From: Deltaproteobacteria bacterium
GTDB lineage: Bacteria; Desulfobacterota; DAOWNY01
Direction: 5' to 3'
DNA length: 13,224 nt
Assembly (NCBI GenBank): GCA_030642325.1
Contig: DAOWNY010000021.1
Span: 1-13,224, forward strand
Shown here: in pieces, positions 7,343 to 13,224 of the stretch
How positions within the stretch are numbered: the stretch's first letter is position 1
Layout: every line of letters begins with the position of its first letter
Position numbers and translations under genes: made by a program
Notes under the pieces: generated by a model
Databases searched by the model: none
What the model saw: the letters and a program-made list of their open reading frames with translations, nothing else
Told to the model about the DNA's origin: nothing

Positions 7343-8323
7343 TTAAGGAACTTCGATACGCTCCAATAAAATATCAATCAAATCATCAGTGCTCTTTGCT
7401 TCCGCCTCTGCCTCGTAACTCAAAATAATTCGATGTCTCAGGACATCAGGGGCCATGGATTTAACATCCTGCGGGGTAACATAGCCCCGACCGTTTAAAA
7501 AAGCATGGGCACGGGAAGCAAGACTCAGCCATATGGATGCACGGGGCGAAGCGCCGTAGCTGATCATGGGACCAAAATCGAGGCCATATTCTTCCGGATA
7601 ACGGGTGGCCCCGACCAAACGAATAATGTAATCAACGATTTTTTCTTCCATATGGAGTGACCTCATGGTCATACCAGCCGACTCAATCCGGGAGACCTCC
7701 ACCACCCCCTGCACATTTTCGGCAACTCCCCTGTTAACCCTGGCCATGATCTCCTTCTCTTCGGCAGGAGTTGGATAATCAACCCTGATCTTCAACATAA
7801 AACGGTCGATCTGGGCTTCAGGGAGAGGATAGGTTCCCTCTTGCTCAATCGGATTCTGGGTAGCGAGGACTAAAAAGGGCCTTTCAAGCATAAAGGTCTC
7901 CCCCCCGATGGTAATCTGACGCTCCTGCATCGCCTCTAAGAGAGCGCTTTGGACCTTGGCCGGCGCCCGGTTAATTTCGTCAGCTAAAATAATGTTATGA
8001 AAGATGGGGCCTTTTTTAATCTCAAATGTTCCCTGATCAGGACGATAGATCTGGGTCCCGAGGATGTCGGCAGGCAACAGGTCGGGAGTAAACTGAACTC
8101 TCTGGAATGTGGTATTGATAGTTGCGGCAAGAGTTTTAACGGCGGTTGTTTTGGCCAGTCCCGGCAAACCTTCCAGGAGTAAATGGCCGTCACAAAGAAG
8201 GCCGATCAACATTCTCTCCACAAGATGCCTTTGGCCCACCAAGACATTTTCAATTTCCGCCATTATCTGGCGAAGCACCACACCGTCTTTTTCCACCCTC
8301 TGGGTGATCTCATTTATATCCAT
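7343..8323 (-). CDS. moxR: MoxR-type AAA+ ATPase
   Basis: A 326-residue cytoplasmic AAA+ ATPase. I chose ATG 8323 (MDINEITQRVEKD) because GGGGAGGA lies about 9 nt upstream; an in-frame ATG at 8344 overlaps that ribosome binding site and is less likely. Walker A is GLPGLAKT at 52-59, Walker B IILADE at 111-116, sensor 1 ATQNP at about 154-158, followed by QEGTYPLPEAQIDRF, which is highly characteristic of MoxR. A lid domain with GASPRA near the sensor 2 position completes it. MoxR ATPases act as chaperone-like machines on VWA-domain partners, here DUF58, BatA and BatB. It is the first gene of the operon and has a promoter candidate at 8439-8467. Confidence 0.96.
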   Translation of the reverse strand: MDINEITQRVEKDGVVLRQIMAEIENVLVGQRHLVERMLIGLLCDGHLLLEGLPGLAKTTAVKTLAATINTTFQRVQFTPDLLPADILGTQIYRPDQGTFEIKKGPIFHNIILADEINRAPAKVQSALLEAMQERQITIGGETFMLERPFLVLATQNPIEQEGTYPLPEAQIDRFMLKIRVDYPTPAEEKEIMARVNRGVAENVQGVVEVSRIESAGMTMRSLHMEEKIVDYIIRLVGATRYPEEYGLDFGPMISYGASPRASIWLSLASRAHAFLNGRGYVTPQDVKSMAPDVLRHRIILSYEAEAEAKSTDDLIDILLERIEVP

Positions 8324-8405
8324 CAATACTTTTCCTCCCCGCATGGTTTTTAAGAAGCTTAATGGTTAATAAACCGGCAGCTCCGGATATCGACTCAATG
8401 GGACA

Positions 8406-8420
8406 TTATTGACACAATAA
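8406..8420. promoter_or_regulatory. Dyad in the moxR leader
   Basis: TTATTG and CAATAA form a perfect 6-bp dyad around ACA. An outer pair, TCAATG (8395-8400) and CATTGA (8434-8439), surrounds it. The outer pair overlaps the predicted -10 and start of transcription, so it could be an operator or a leader hairpin. No regulator is identified. Confidence 0.3.
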
Positions 8421-8438
8421 CGTTAAAGCCGCTCATTG

Positions 8439-8467
8439 AAAATATAATGATTTACTTTTTTAGACAA
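8439..8467 (-). promoter_or_regulatory. Candidate sigma-70 promoter of the moxR-bat operon
   Basis: On the minus strand TTGTCT (8467-8462) and TATTTT (8444-8439) are separated by 17 bp, giving a start near 8432 and a leader of about 110 nt before the moxR ATG. The match to the consensus is moderate. It is the best candidate I see upstream of the operon. Confidence 0.35.
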
Positions 8468-8474
8468 TGAAAGA

Positions 8475-8541
8475 GGCAAACCGGTAAACGAACGGACAAA
8501 CCAGCCTGTCTTTGCCACGTTTGTCCATAGACGGTTTTGCC
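8475..8541. repeat. Two-step inverted repeat upstream of the moxR promoter
   Basis: GGCAAACCG (8475-8483) pairs with CGGTTTTGCC (8532-8541) with one bulged T, and GGACAAAC (8494-8501) pairs perfectly with GTTTGTCC (8519-8526) inside it. The whole could fold into a 67-nt hairpin as RNA on either strand or act as a DNA dyad. It has no T tract, so it is not an obvious terminator. Confidence 0.55.
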
Positions 8542-8839
8542 TGTTGGGTGATAAGTTTTGCTGTAAGCCCAATAATTTTAGAAAATTGATCAGCTTTTGC
8601 GTAGTATTTGCAACTTTGAATGTTAAATATTAGGAAAAAACCGATCGTTTGTCAAGAATGTAATTTCTGCACATATTTGTCAAATTGTTCATTAGAAGAT
8701 CACCATTAAAGCAATGACTTTCATTTGAAAGATTATCACAATAATTTAAAGAACTTATAACCTGCCATATGACCACCTAAGCCCTCTTCCCGAGAAAAAT
8801 TGAATATCCTTCTTAACCCTTTAGTGACTAAAATAAATA

Positions 8840-8868
8840 TTGATTTATCTTATGAAGAATAGTATAAG
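8840..8868 (+). promoter_or_regulatory. Candidate sigma-70 promoter of the Roadblock gene
   Basis: TTGATT (8840-8845) and TATAAG (8863-8868) are spaced by exactly 17 bp. Transcription would start near 8875, leaving a leader of about 75 nt before the ATG at 8950, which is preceded by GGAGG (8935-8939). Good spacing and AT-rich context support it. Confidence 0.5.
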
Positions 8869-8949
8869 AAAACAAAGTATACGTTCTACAAGGGGGGACA
8901 ATAGTTATTTGATATCTTAACGAATCTTTAAGTTGGAGGGGGTAAGGAT

Positions 8950-9333
8950 ATGGATAAAGCGGCGTTGGAGAAGGAGCTTAACAAATTTAAAGAGGAAATA
9001 GGTGACGTTTTGATTGCCACCGGTATTGTTTCCATTGACGGTGCCCCGGTAGTAGAGGTATACGGGGCATTGGAATCACAATTTAACCCTCAACGGGCTT
9101 CCACCATTTTTGCAATGTTGATCAATGTTCTCAATAAATCTCTAAGTGAAATATACGAAAGCAAAACAGTTCAAGAAATTTTAATAAGCACTGAAACCAG
9201 TTATTTTACAGTGAGTGTAATTGGCCAGGGGGATTATTTCCATGGGACAGTAGTTTCCGACAAAGCGGATATCAAAGCAATTCGGGAATTGACAAAAAAG
9301 TACGAGCCCTTGCTGTTACAAGTTTTAAAATAA
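8950..9333 (+). CDS. Roadblock/LC7-like protein
   Basis: A 127-residue soluble protein, the only plus-strand gene in the window. The order of elements fits a single Roadblock/LC7 domain of about 110 residues: an N-terminal helix (MDKAALEKELNKFKEEIG), a strand with the small-residue turn (VLIATGIVSIDGAPVVEV), a long helix with ASTIFAMLINVLNKSLSEI, strands around ILISTETSYFTVSVIGQG, and a final helix ending in LLLQVLK. Bacterial members such as MglB regulate Ras-like GTPases or act as dimeric scaffolds. No MglA-type GTPase is encoded here, so its partner is unknown. The ATG has GGAGG 10 nt upstream. It is transcribed away from moxR and ends just before a strong inverted repeat. The family call is from pattern only. 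Confidence 0.8.
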   Translation: MDKAALEKELNKFKEEIGDVLIATGIVSIDGAPVVEVYGALESQFNPQRASTIFAMLINVLNKSLSEIYESKTVQEILISTETSYFTVSVIGQGDYFHGTVVSDKADIKAIRELTKKYEPLLLQVLK

Positions 9334-9344
9334 ATCCTTTATCA

Positions 9345-9414
9345 TTGCAAGAAACGAACGACGAAGCAATCCCCTTTATTTTCGGGAAATAGTTTCGTCG
9401 TTCGTTTCTTGCAA
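9345..9414. repeat. Perfect 21-bp inverted repeat, palindromic element copy 2
   Basis: The arms 9345-9365 and 9394-9414 are perfect 21-bp complements, starting TTGCAAGAAACG and ending CGTTTCTTGCAA, around a 28-nt loop whose ends can extend the stem by a G-T and a C-G pair. The left part reads CATTGCAAG…CGACGAAGCAATCCCC, the same pattern as the decayed element at 6994-7039. It sits between two convergent genes, 12 bp after the Roadblock stop and 30 bp from the end of the barrel gene. It could stop transcription both ways, although neither side has a T tract. It looks like a dispersed palindromic (REP- or MITE-like) element. Confidence 0.75.
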
Positions 9415-9443
9415 CAACTACAAGCACGGCAGGAATGCATCAT

Positions 9444-10484
9444 TTATTGAGCATAATAATATAATTGCAGAGAGAATACAGTATCTTCCTTCCCATACCT
9501 GAGATTAATATCCTGTTCCCAGGCGGTTCTTAAGGTAATGGCCTCATTAAGCTTATAAGACACTCCAAAGGTTAACGTGGTGTCGTCAGATTTGCTTTTA
9601 TTGAGATCATTAATAAAATATTTAATCTGGGATTCCAGCTGTAATTTCTGGAAAGACGGGATAGTATAATCCAACTCCAGAAAAGTCCCGAGCACATCCC
9701 GATCTTCATCCTGGCCGAATGCCAATTCTCCTTTAAAAAGTAAGGCTTTGTATTGGTACTGGCCATCAAGCCCAACCCTTTTCCTTAATACCGAGTTGTT
9801 GGATAAGAAATCATCATAGATGGCTTGAAGAACTTCTCCGTAAAGCATGGAAAGTCCGTATTGAAAGGTACTTTCCGGGCTGCCGATTCTTCCTGCGACA
9901 AGAAAGCTGCCATCCTTCCGCCAGATCTTGACGGCATCACCACTGCCGATGGTCGCTGACAATTCATAATCAAAGTGAGGGAGAAAGCCGTTGAATGCTA
10001 TTCCCCAATCCCTTTTAAATCCAACATTTTTAATCGCCTGGGTCTGAAGCAGGGTGGGGTGGGTATCTAAAAGGGGCTCCAGTCCAAATGGAATATCGAA
10101 ATGACCGGCCTTAAAATAATGCCCCCCGGCTGGTAAACGGATCCTGGCATAAGCATTATGAATTTCAGGTATGAAGACCATATTCCCGGTTAAGATATCT
10201 TCCAGTTTAGTATGATCAAAATCATAGTTTAGATTACAATTGGCATAAGCATTACGGAGCGGCTTCTTTAAGTGGGAATGAGCAAGCCTGAATTGAAAAT
10301 CCAGGGTAAGCCAGTCTCCGTAGTCTCCCGAAAATATTCGGTAGTATTCAAATCCTATTGAAGTTGGTGAGGGATTATTCTTAAGTTTTAAATCCCCCTC
10401 CTCGGTTAAATATTCCGTTGCAAAAATATATTCCTGATAAAAAAATGACTGGCCTTTTTGGTTTCGTACCCCGGACCGGGGCAT
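9444..10484 (-). pseudogene. Outer-membrane beta-barrel lacking a signal peptide
   Basis: The frame from the ATG at 10484 gives 346 residues with clear barrel character: alternating aromatic and polar residues (GFEYYRIFSGDYGDWLTLDF, LQLESQIKYFINDL), PAGGHYFKAGHFDIPFGLEP, and the last strand VFSLQLYYYAQ. I do not recognise the exact family; it resembles porin-like proteins of deltaproteobacteria. There is no signal peptide: the ATG is followed by PRSGVRNQKGQ, the nearest GGAG is 14 nt away, and the frame runs upstream without a stop to the TGA of the FadL-like gene (10538-10536). The original 5' end is probably lost, and the sequence now continues the frame of its neighbour. It is called a pseudogene because such a product could not be exported on its own. 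Confidence 0.65.
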
Positions 10485-10495
10485 GGCCTCTATCT

Positions 10496-10518
10496 TTTCT
10501 CCAAAGCGACGGGAGAAA
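10496..10518 (-). other. Hairpin just after the FadL-like TGA
   Basis: On the minus strand TTTCTCC (10518-10512) pairs perfectly with GGAGAAA (10502-10496) around the 9-nt loop CGTCGCTTT. It begins 17 nt after the TGA. The geometry falls in the range described for bacterial selenocysteine insertion elements (loop 24 nt from UGA, G in the first two loop bases), but a 7-bp stem can arise by chance and a selenoprotein barrel is not expected. Confidence 0.2.
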
Positions 10519-10535
10519 GTAAAGGCGAAATCATA

Positions 10536-11834
10536 TCAGTGATGACCTACCTTATAAGGTGTTTCCCCCCACATGGTTCCTCCCATAATGTCCACAGACC
10601 ACTTATCCCACTGATACCCCAGACCCAGATTGGCATACTTGGCGTACCCGCAAAAAGTAGTGGTAAAACCCTCAAAATCAGCAGGCATCCCGGAATTTTC
10701 ATAAAAAAAGCCGCCCCTTAATGCTAAACGCTCACTATACCTGTGTTCCAGGCCAAAGCGGAATTTATCAACAGTAACCCAGCCAGGATCTTCCCGTACA
10801 TCCCTGAGCATAAAACCCTCATCCTTAAAATCCATGGTGCTGGGGGGAAACAGATATTTCGTCCAATCAGTCCGCTGCCAGTCAAAGGTTAAAGTTAAGG
10901 AAGAGAAAGGCTCGTAAGCTATCCCGATTCCCCAGGAAGCGGGATAGACGAATCTTTGGGTATGATCACTCTTCTCCGATAGACCCAGTTCCTGTTTTCC
11001 TATCAAGAAAGTCTGCCTGACGCTGGTGTCGCCTTTTAAGTCAAATGTAGCACCGGTTCGATAGACACAGCCTATCTTCAATTTTGGGGTTAATTTGTAA
11101 TGAAGCCCGATGATTCCCTGAGCTCCCGCCCCATCCATCTCCGATTCCAGTCTGAATTCATAATCCGGGGACAAGGGTGATTTGGAATTTCGATAATTTT
11201 TGTCAGCGTCCACCATGCCTCTCACGTAAATCAGTTCAACCCCCAAACCCACGGAAAATTTATCTGAAAGTTGTTTGGCAATGGTGGCGTTGAAGTTAAT
11301 CACACCTATCATGGAATAGTAGGAGGCATCCATAGCGGCAGATGTTTTGGGATCGTATATTTTATCGTCCCAGGCGGCACCAATCCCTAATGTGGGATAA
11401 ATTCCCCCCCCAATGGTATATCCGTCAAAGCTTTTAAAGGCGGTCAAAGCCGGCATGACAGCGGCAAAGGGCCAGAATTCACTTTCATCATTGAACCTGA
11501 TTGGCTCACTGGGATATAACTTCATAAATACATCACCCTTTTCGGGTCTCATCTGGGATGGAGGGAGGTTTGAAACAGAATTTCTATCCCAGCCGATGCT
11601 TGACATGGTATATATCCCCATATCCACACGGGCTCCTTCTAACCTGGCCAAACCGGCCGGGTTCCAATAGATGGCCGAGGAATCATCAGCCAGGCCGATA
11701 AAGGCGCCTCCCATTGTGATGGCCTTGGTGCCCACCCCCTCCAACTCCATGCCGCCACCCCTGGCCAGATGATTTGCAGTTAGAATAGCGATTATAGCCA
11801 TCAATAAAACCGTATAAAACTTATCCTTCAGCAT
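10536..11834 (-). CDS. FadL/OmpP1-like outer-membrane transporter, probably truncated
   Basis: A 432-residue protein of the FadL (Toluene_X) type, which carries hydrophobic compounds such as long-chain fatty acids across the outer membrane. A signal peptide (about 1-25) precedes the conserved start of the mature protein (GVGTKAITMGGAFIGLADDS then SAIYWNPAGL). Beta-strands continue to the end. GAGGGG lies 9 nt before the ATG. The protein ends in YKVGHH, without the C-terminal aromatic residue expected of a barrel. Directly after the TGA (10538-10536), in the same frame, comes YDFAFTFSRRF, which has the alternation and final F of a last barrel strand. The stop therefore looks premature, a nonsense mutation or a base error, removing the strand needed for assembly. 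Without the TGA the frame would run on into the second barrel and end at 9444, giving about 796 residues. Confidence 0.85.
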   Translation of the reverse strand: MLKDKFYTVLLMAIIAILTANHLARGGGMELEGVGTKAITMGGAFIGLADDSSAIYWNPAGLARLEGARVDMGIYTMSSIGWDRNSVSNLPPSQMRPEKGDVFMKLYPSEPIRFNDESEFWPFAAVMPALTAFKSFDGYTIGGGIYPTLGIGAAWDDKIYDPKTSAAMDASYYSMIGVINFNATIAKQLSDKFSVGLGVELIYVRGMVDADKNYRNSKSPLSPDYEFRLESEMDGAGAQGIIGLHYKLTPKLKIGCVYRTGATFDLKGDTSVRQTFLIGKQELGLSEKSDHTQRFVYPASWGIGIAYEPFSSLTLTFDWQRTDWTKYLFPPSTMDFKDEGFMLRDVREDPGWVTVDKFRFGLEHRYSERLALRGGFFYENSGMPADFEGFTTTFCGYAKYANLGLGYQWDKWSVDIMGGTMWGETPYKVGHH

Positions 11835-12259
11835 AAATTATTACCCCTCATTGATTCATTTACCTAAAAGGATAATCATCTTTGACTTGTGCGAAGAGAC
11901 GGTTTTGAGTATGAATATACAGAATCAAGCGTAAAATATGCGTAGTGGTAAAATGTAGTCCCGCTTCTAAATATTGAAAAATAATTATCCGGTTTTCTCA
12001 GCAAGAAACAATTTTACTGCTTGACGTTTTGGATGAGGATGAGATTCATTAAAACTCATTATGAAGCGGCATGTTATTAGGTGGTTGAAAGGTATTCATC
12101 TTGCTGAAGTAACTAAAAATAATATTTTATTGAAATGATTATTTTTGTCAGATAAAACAGTCGCCCTTATATATAGTTTTATTTGCAAATAAAGTCAAAC
12201 AAATTATCGCTGTTTTTCCATGCCCGGAGCGATTCTTCGGACTTCGGAAATGCCGGTTT
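11835..12259. other. Gene-free upstream region of the FadL-like gene
   Basis: These 425 bp are AT-rich and contain no gene I can support. On the minus strand CTGACA (around 12150) followed 16 bp later by TAAAAT is a possible promoter, about 290 nt before the FadL-like ATG; the match is only fair. A small inverted repeat ATGAG…CTCAT lies near 12037-12057. The ribosome binding site of the FadL-like gene is at 11844-11849. Confidence 0.4.
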
Positions 12260-12921
12260 TTATAGCTCCAGATGTAAAAAGTAGATTTCTTCTGTTGTCG
12301 TCTCCTTCAACTTGAGTCTCAAAACTTTTGCCGTTTTTGCTTCACCCGGGAAAAAAATAAACCCGTAAGTTAAGTCACCGGGCGTTATTGCCTTGTCTCA
12401 AGTCCTTTGCTATAAAGATCCTCTGAAATCTGTTGCTCGGCGGTTTTGGAAACTATTTCCCCGGCCCCTCCCAGAACAGCTCCGGCCGCCGCGCCAACAA
12501 CCGTTCCAACCGCAGCACCCAAAATAGCCGGTTTCACTGAACCGGCAGCAATATTAGCCAAATCCGTCTTGCTGGAAAGACGTTGATAGGCAAGTTCACT
12601 GTCCAGAACCGGCCAGACATGATTGTCATTATCCACAAGAAAGGTGTTGGAAGGCTGAATCTCAAATGTATCCGACCCTTGATTATCAACTATAACCTGG
12701 ACCGGCATAAGACCGGATCCCCAAATGTCAAAGCCAAACGCTTTTTTTGCTTCCTTGAGGATTTTATATGAATAGGCTGCGATCTTGGCTGCCCCAATCT
12801 CACGAAAATTGGATTACCCTTCCGGTAACTTAAATGAAGTAACCTGTCTCTGATAGCGAGTGCACCCAATCCCGCCAACGATAAAAACCAAAGTAGATAA
12901 GATAATTAAAAAGCGTCTCAT
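12260..12921 (-). pseudogene. Glycine-zipper lipoprotein, broken by a stop and a frameshift
   Basis: The ATG at 12921 has GGAGG about 7 nt upstream and starts a lipoprotein signal (MRRFLIILSTLVFIVGGIGC, Cys20; the -3 residue is Gly, slightly atypical). Codon 36 is TAA (12816-12814), after KLPEG. The same frame continues with SNFREIGAAKIAAYSY, then AFGFDIWGSGLMPVQVIVDN, then a glycine zipper (GAAVGTVVGAAAGAVLGG) and ends at KGLETRQ (12385). Shifting frame by one base there restores ITPGDLTYGFIFFPGEAKTA, then KVLRLKL, to a TAA at 12262-12260; loss of one A in CAAATAACG would explain it. I recall intact relatives in deltaproteobacteria with PEAY.N, GFDIRGAGLLPVQVVFDNQG and YGF.FFPGEA, so this is one old gene of about 220 residues. 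Its function is unknown; the intact form would be an envelope lipoprotein. Confidence 0.8.
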
Positions 12922-13002
12922 TTTCTTTCCTCCAAGTAAAAAAAGATGGAAATTACTTTGGCAGCACCTTCAGTCTGCCCGATATTTTTAGTTCGCCCGG
13001 GA

Positions 13003-13224
13003 TTACTCTTCAGCAACAGGGTCTTGATCCCCCTTTGGGGGTGAATTTTGATCAGAAGAATTTTTTGAAGGTTCCGTTTTATGCGGCCCATCATTCGAAT
13101 TTTTTGACACGGCAGGCAGATCAGCCTGGGCAGCTGCCTCCGATCCCAGCATAATAGCCATCCACCGCGTTTGCCGGTTACTGTCCAGAGCAATTTTCAC
13201 CGTCATGGTCAGGGGGATAGAGAG
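13003..13224 (-). CDS. Partial C-terminus of an unrecognised protein
   Basis: The frame is open from the window edge to a TAA at 13005-13003, giving 73 residues. It starts LSIPLTMTVKIALDSNRQTR, then WMAIMLGSEAAAQADLPA, then a hydrophilic tail rich in N, S, K, P, D and E ending in DPVAEE. This frame looks better than the overlapping one, which is rich in W, C and R. I do not recognise a family, and the rest of the gene lies outside the window. It is followed after 81 bp, with no clear terminator, by the broken lipoprotein gene, so the two may have been one transcript. Confidence 0.6.
   Translation of the reverse strand, partial: LSIPLTMTVKIALDSNRQTRWMAIMLGSEAAAQADLPAVSKNSNDGPHKTEPSKNSSDQNSPPKGDQDPVAEE

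Larger units (their letters stand above)
8324..8949. other. Divergent promoter region, moxR and Roadblock gene
   Basis: These 626 bp separate two divergent genes and contain no open gene. They carry one sigma-70-like promoter per direction (8439-8467 minus, 8840-8868 plus), a two-step inverted repeat at 8475-8541, a short dyad at 8406-8420 in the moxR leader, a hairpin CTTTCA-TT-TGAAAG at 8718-8731, and two direct copies of TTTGTCAA (8648-8655 and 8676-8683) that could be operator half-sites. The rest is AT-rich. The length exceeds what two simple promoters need, so a structured RNA or several regulator sites are possible. Confidence 0.6.

Noticed and set aside
8541..8565. Sigma-54 promoter (TTGGGTGATAAGTTTTGCT)
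   Set aside because: The GG to GC spacing is 11-12 bp, not the required 10.
9345..9414. CRISPR repeat or tRNA-like structure
   Set aside because: There is one palindromic unit with no spacer array, and no tRNA arm pattern.
12690..12878. 62-codon minus-strand frame beginning MAGLGALAIRDR
   Set aside because: It is out of frame with the lipoprotein, which has a signal peptide and continues on both sides of its TAA; this frame carries no such features.
10536..12921. Alternative genetic code with recoded stops
   Set aside because: The two internal stops are different codons (TGA and TAA), one lesion is a frameshift, and TGA and TAA end other intact genes in the window.
12918..13193. 91-codon minus-strand frame overlapping the right-edge gene
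   Set aside because: It has an odd W/C/R/K composition and runs into the lipoprotein start; the alternative frame gives a more natural protein tail.

Overview
The window looks like a piece of a Gram-negative, moderately AT-leaning genome, most likely a deltaproteobacterium in the broad sense (Desulfobacterota-like). This is an inference. It rests on outer-membrane beta-barrel genes, an envelope lipoprotein of a type I associate with that group, the Bat gene order, and palindromic intergenic elements containing CATTGC…GAA.CAATC. No rRNA or marker gene is present to prove it.

Positions 1-8323 (minus strand, read right to left) hold a long Bat/MoxR operon: moxR, a DUF58 VWA-like protein, a short BatD-like membrane protein, batA, batB, batC, batD, and the first 21 codons of one more exported protein (batE position) running off the left edge. 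Several junctions are 4-nt ATGA overlaps or 1-nt gaps, so translation is tightly coupled. The operon is also interrupted by three non-coding gaps (396, 183 and 263 bp), two of which carry repeat-like sequence. In the working model, the MoxR AAA+ ATPase acts on VWA-domain membrane proteins (BatA and BatB, with MIDAS motifs DTSGS and DVSPS) and the DUF58 protein, while BatC (TPR) and BatD supply periplasmic scaffolding. The biochemical task of such systems is poorly defined; proposals include metal or cofactor insertion, folding and stress tolerance.

Positions 8324-8949 are a 626-bp divergent promoter region with a plausible sigma-70 promoter in each direction and several dyads. Positions 8950-9333 (plus strand) encode a single Roadblock/LC7-like protein with no GTPase next to it. 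It ends at a perfect 21-bp inverted repeat (9345-9414).

Positions 9444-11834 (minus strand) carry a FadL-like outer-membrane barrel followed, in the same reading frame and separated only by one TGA, by a second barrel with no signal peptide. The first barrel stops before what looks like its own last beta-strand, which is encoded just after the TGA. This points to a nonsense mutation on top of a gene fusion, or to a sequence error.

Positions 12260-12921 (minus strand) are a glycine-zipper lipoprotein gene broken by one in-frame TAA and one single-base frameshift. The full reading can be reconstructed. The right edge carries the C-terminal end of an unrecognised protein. The left 9 kb is intact and looks functional, while lesions cluster in the right 3 kb.
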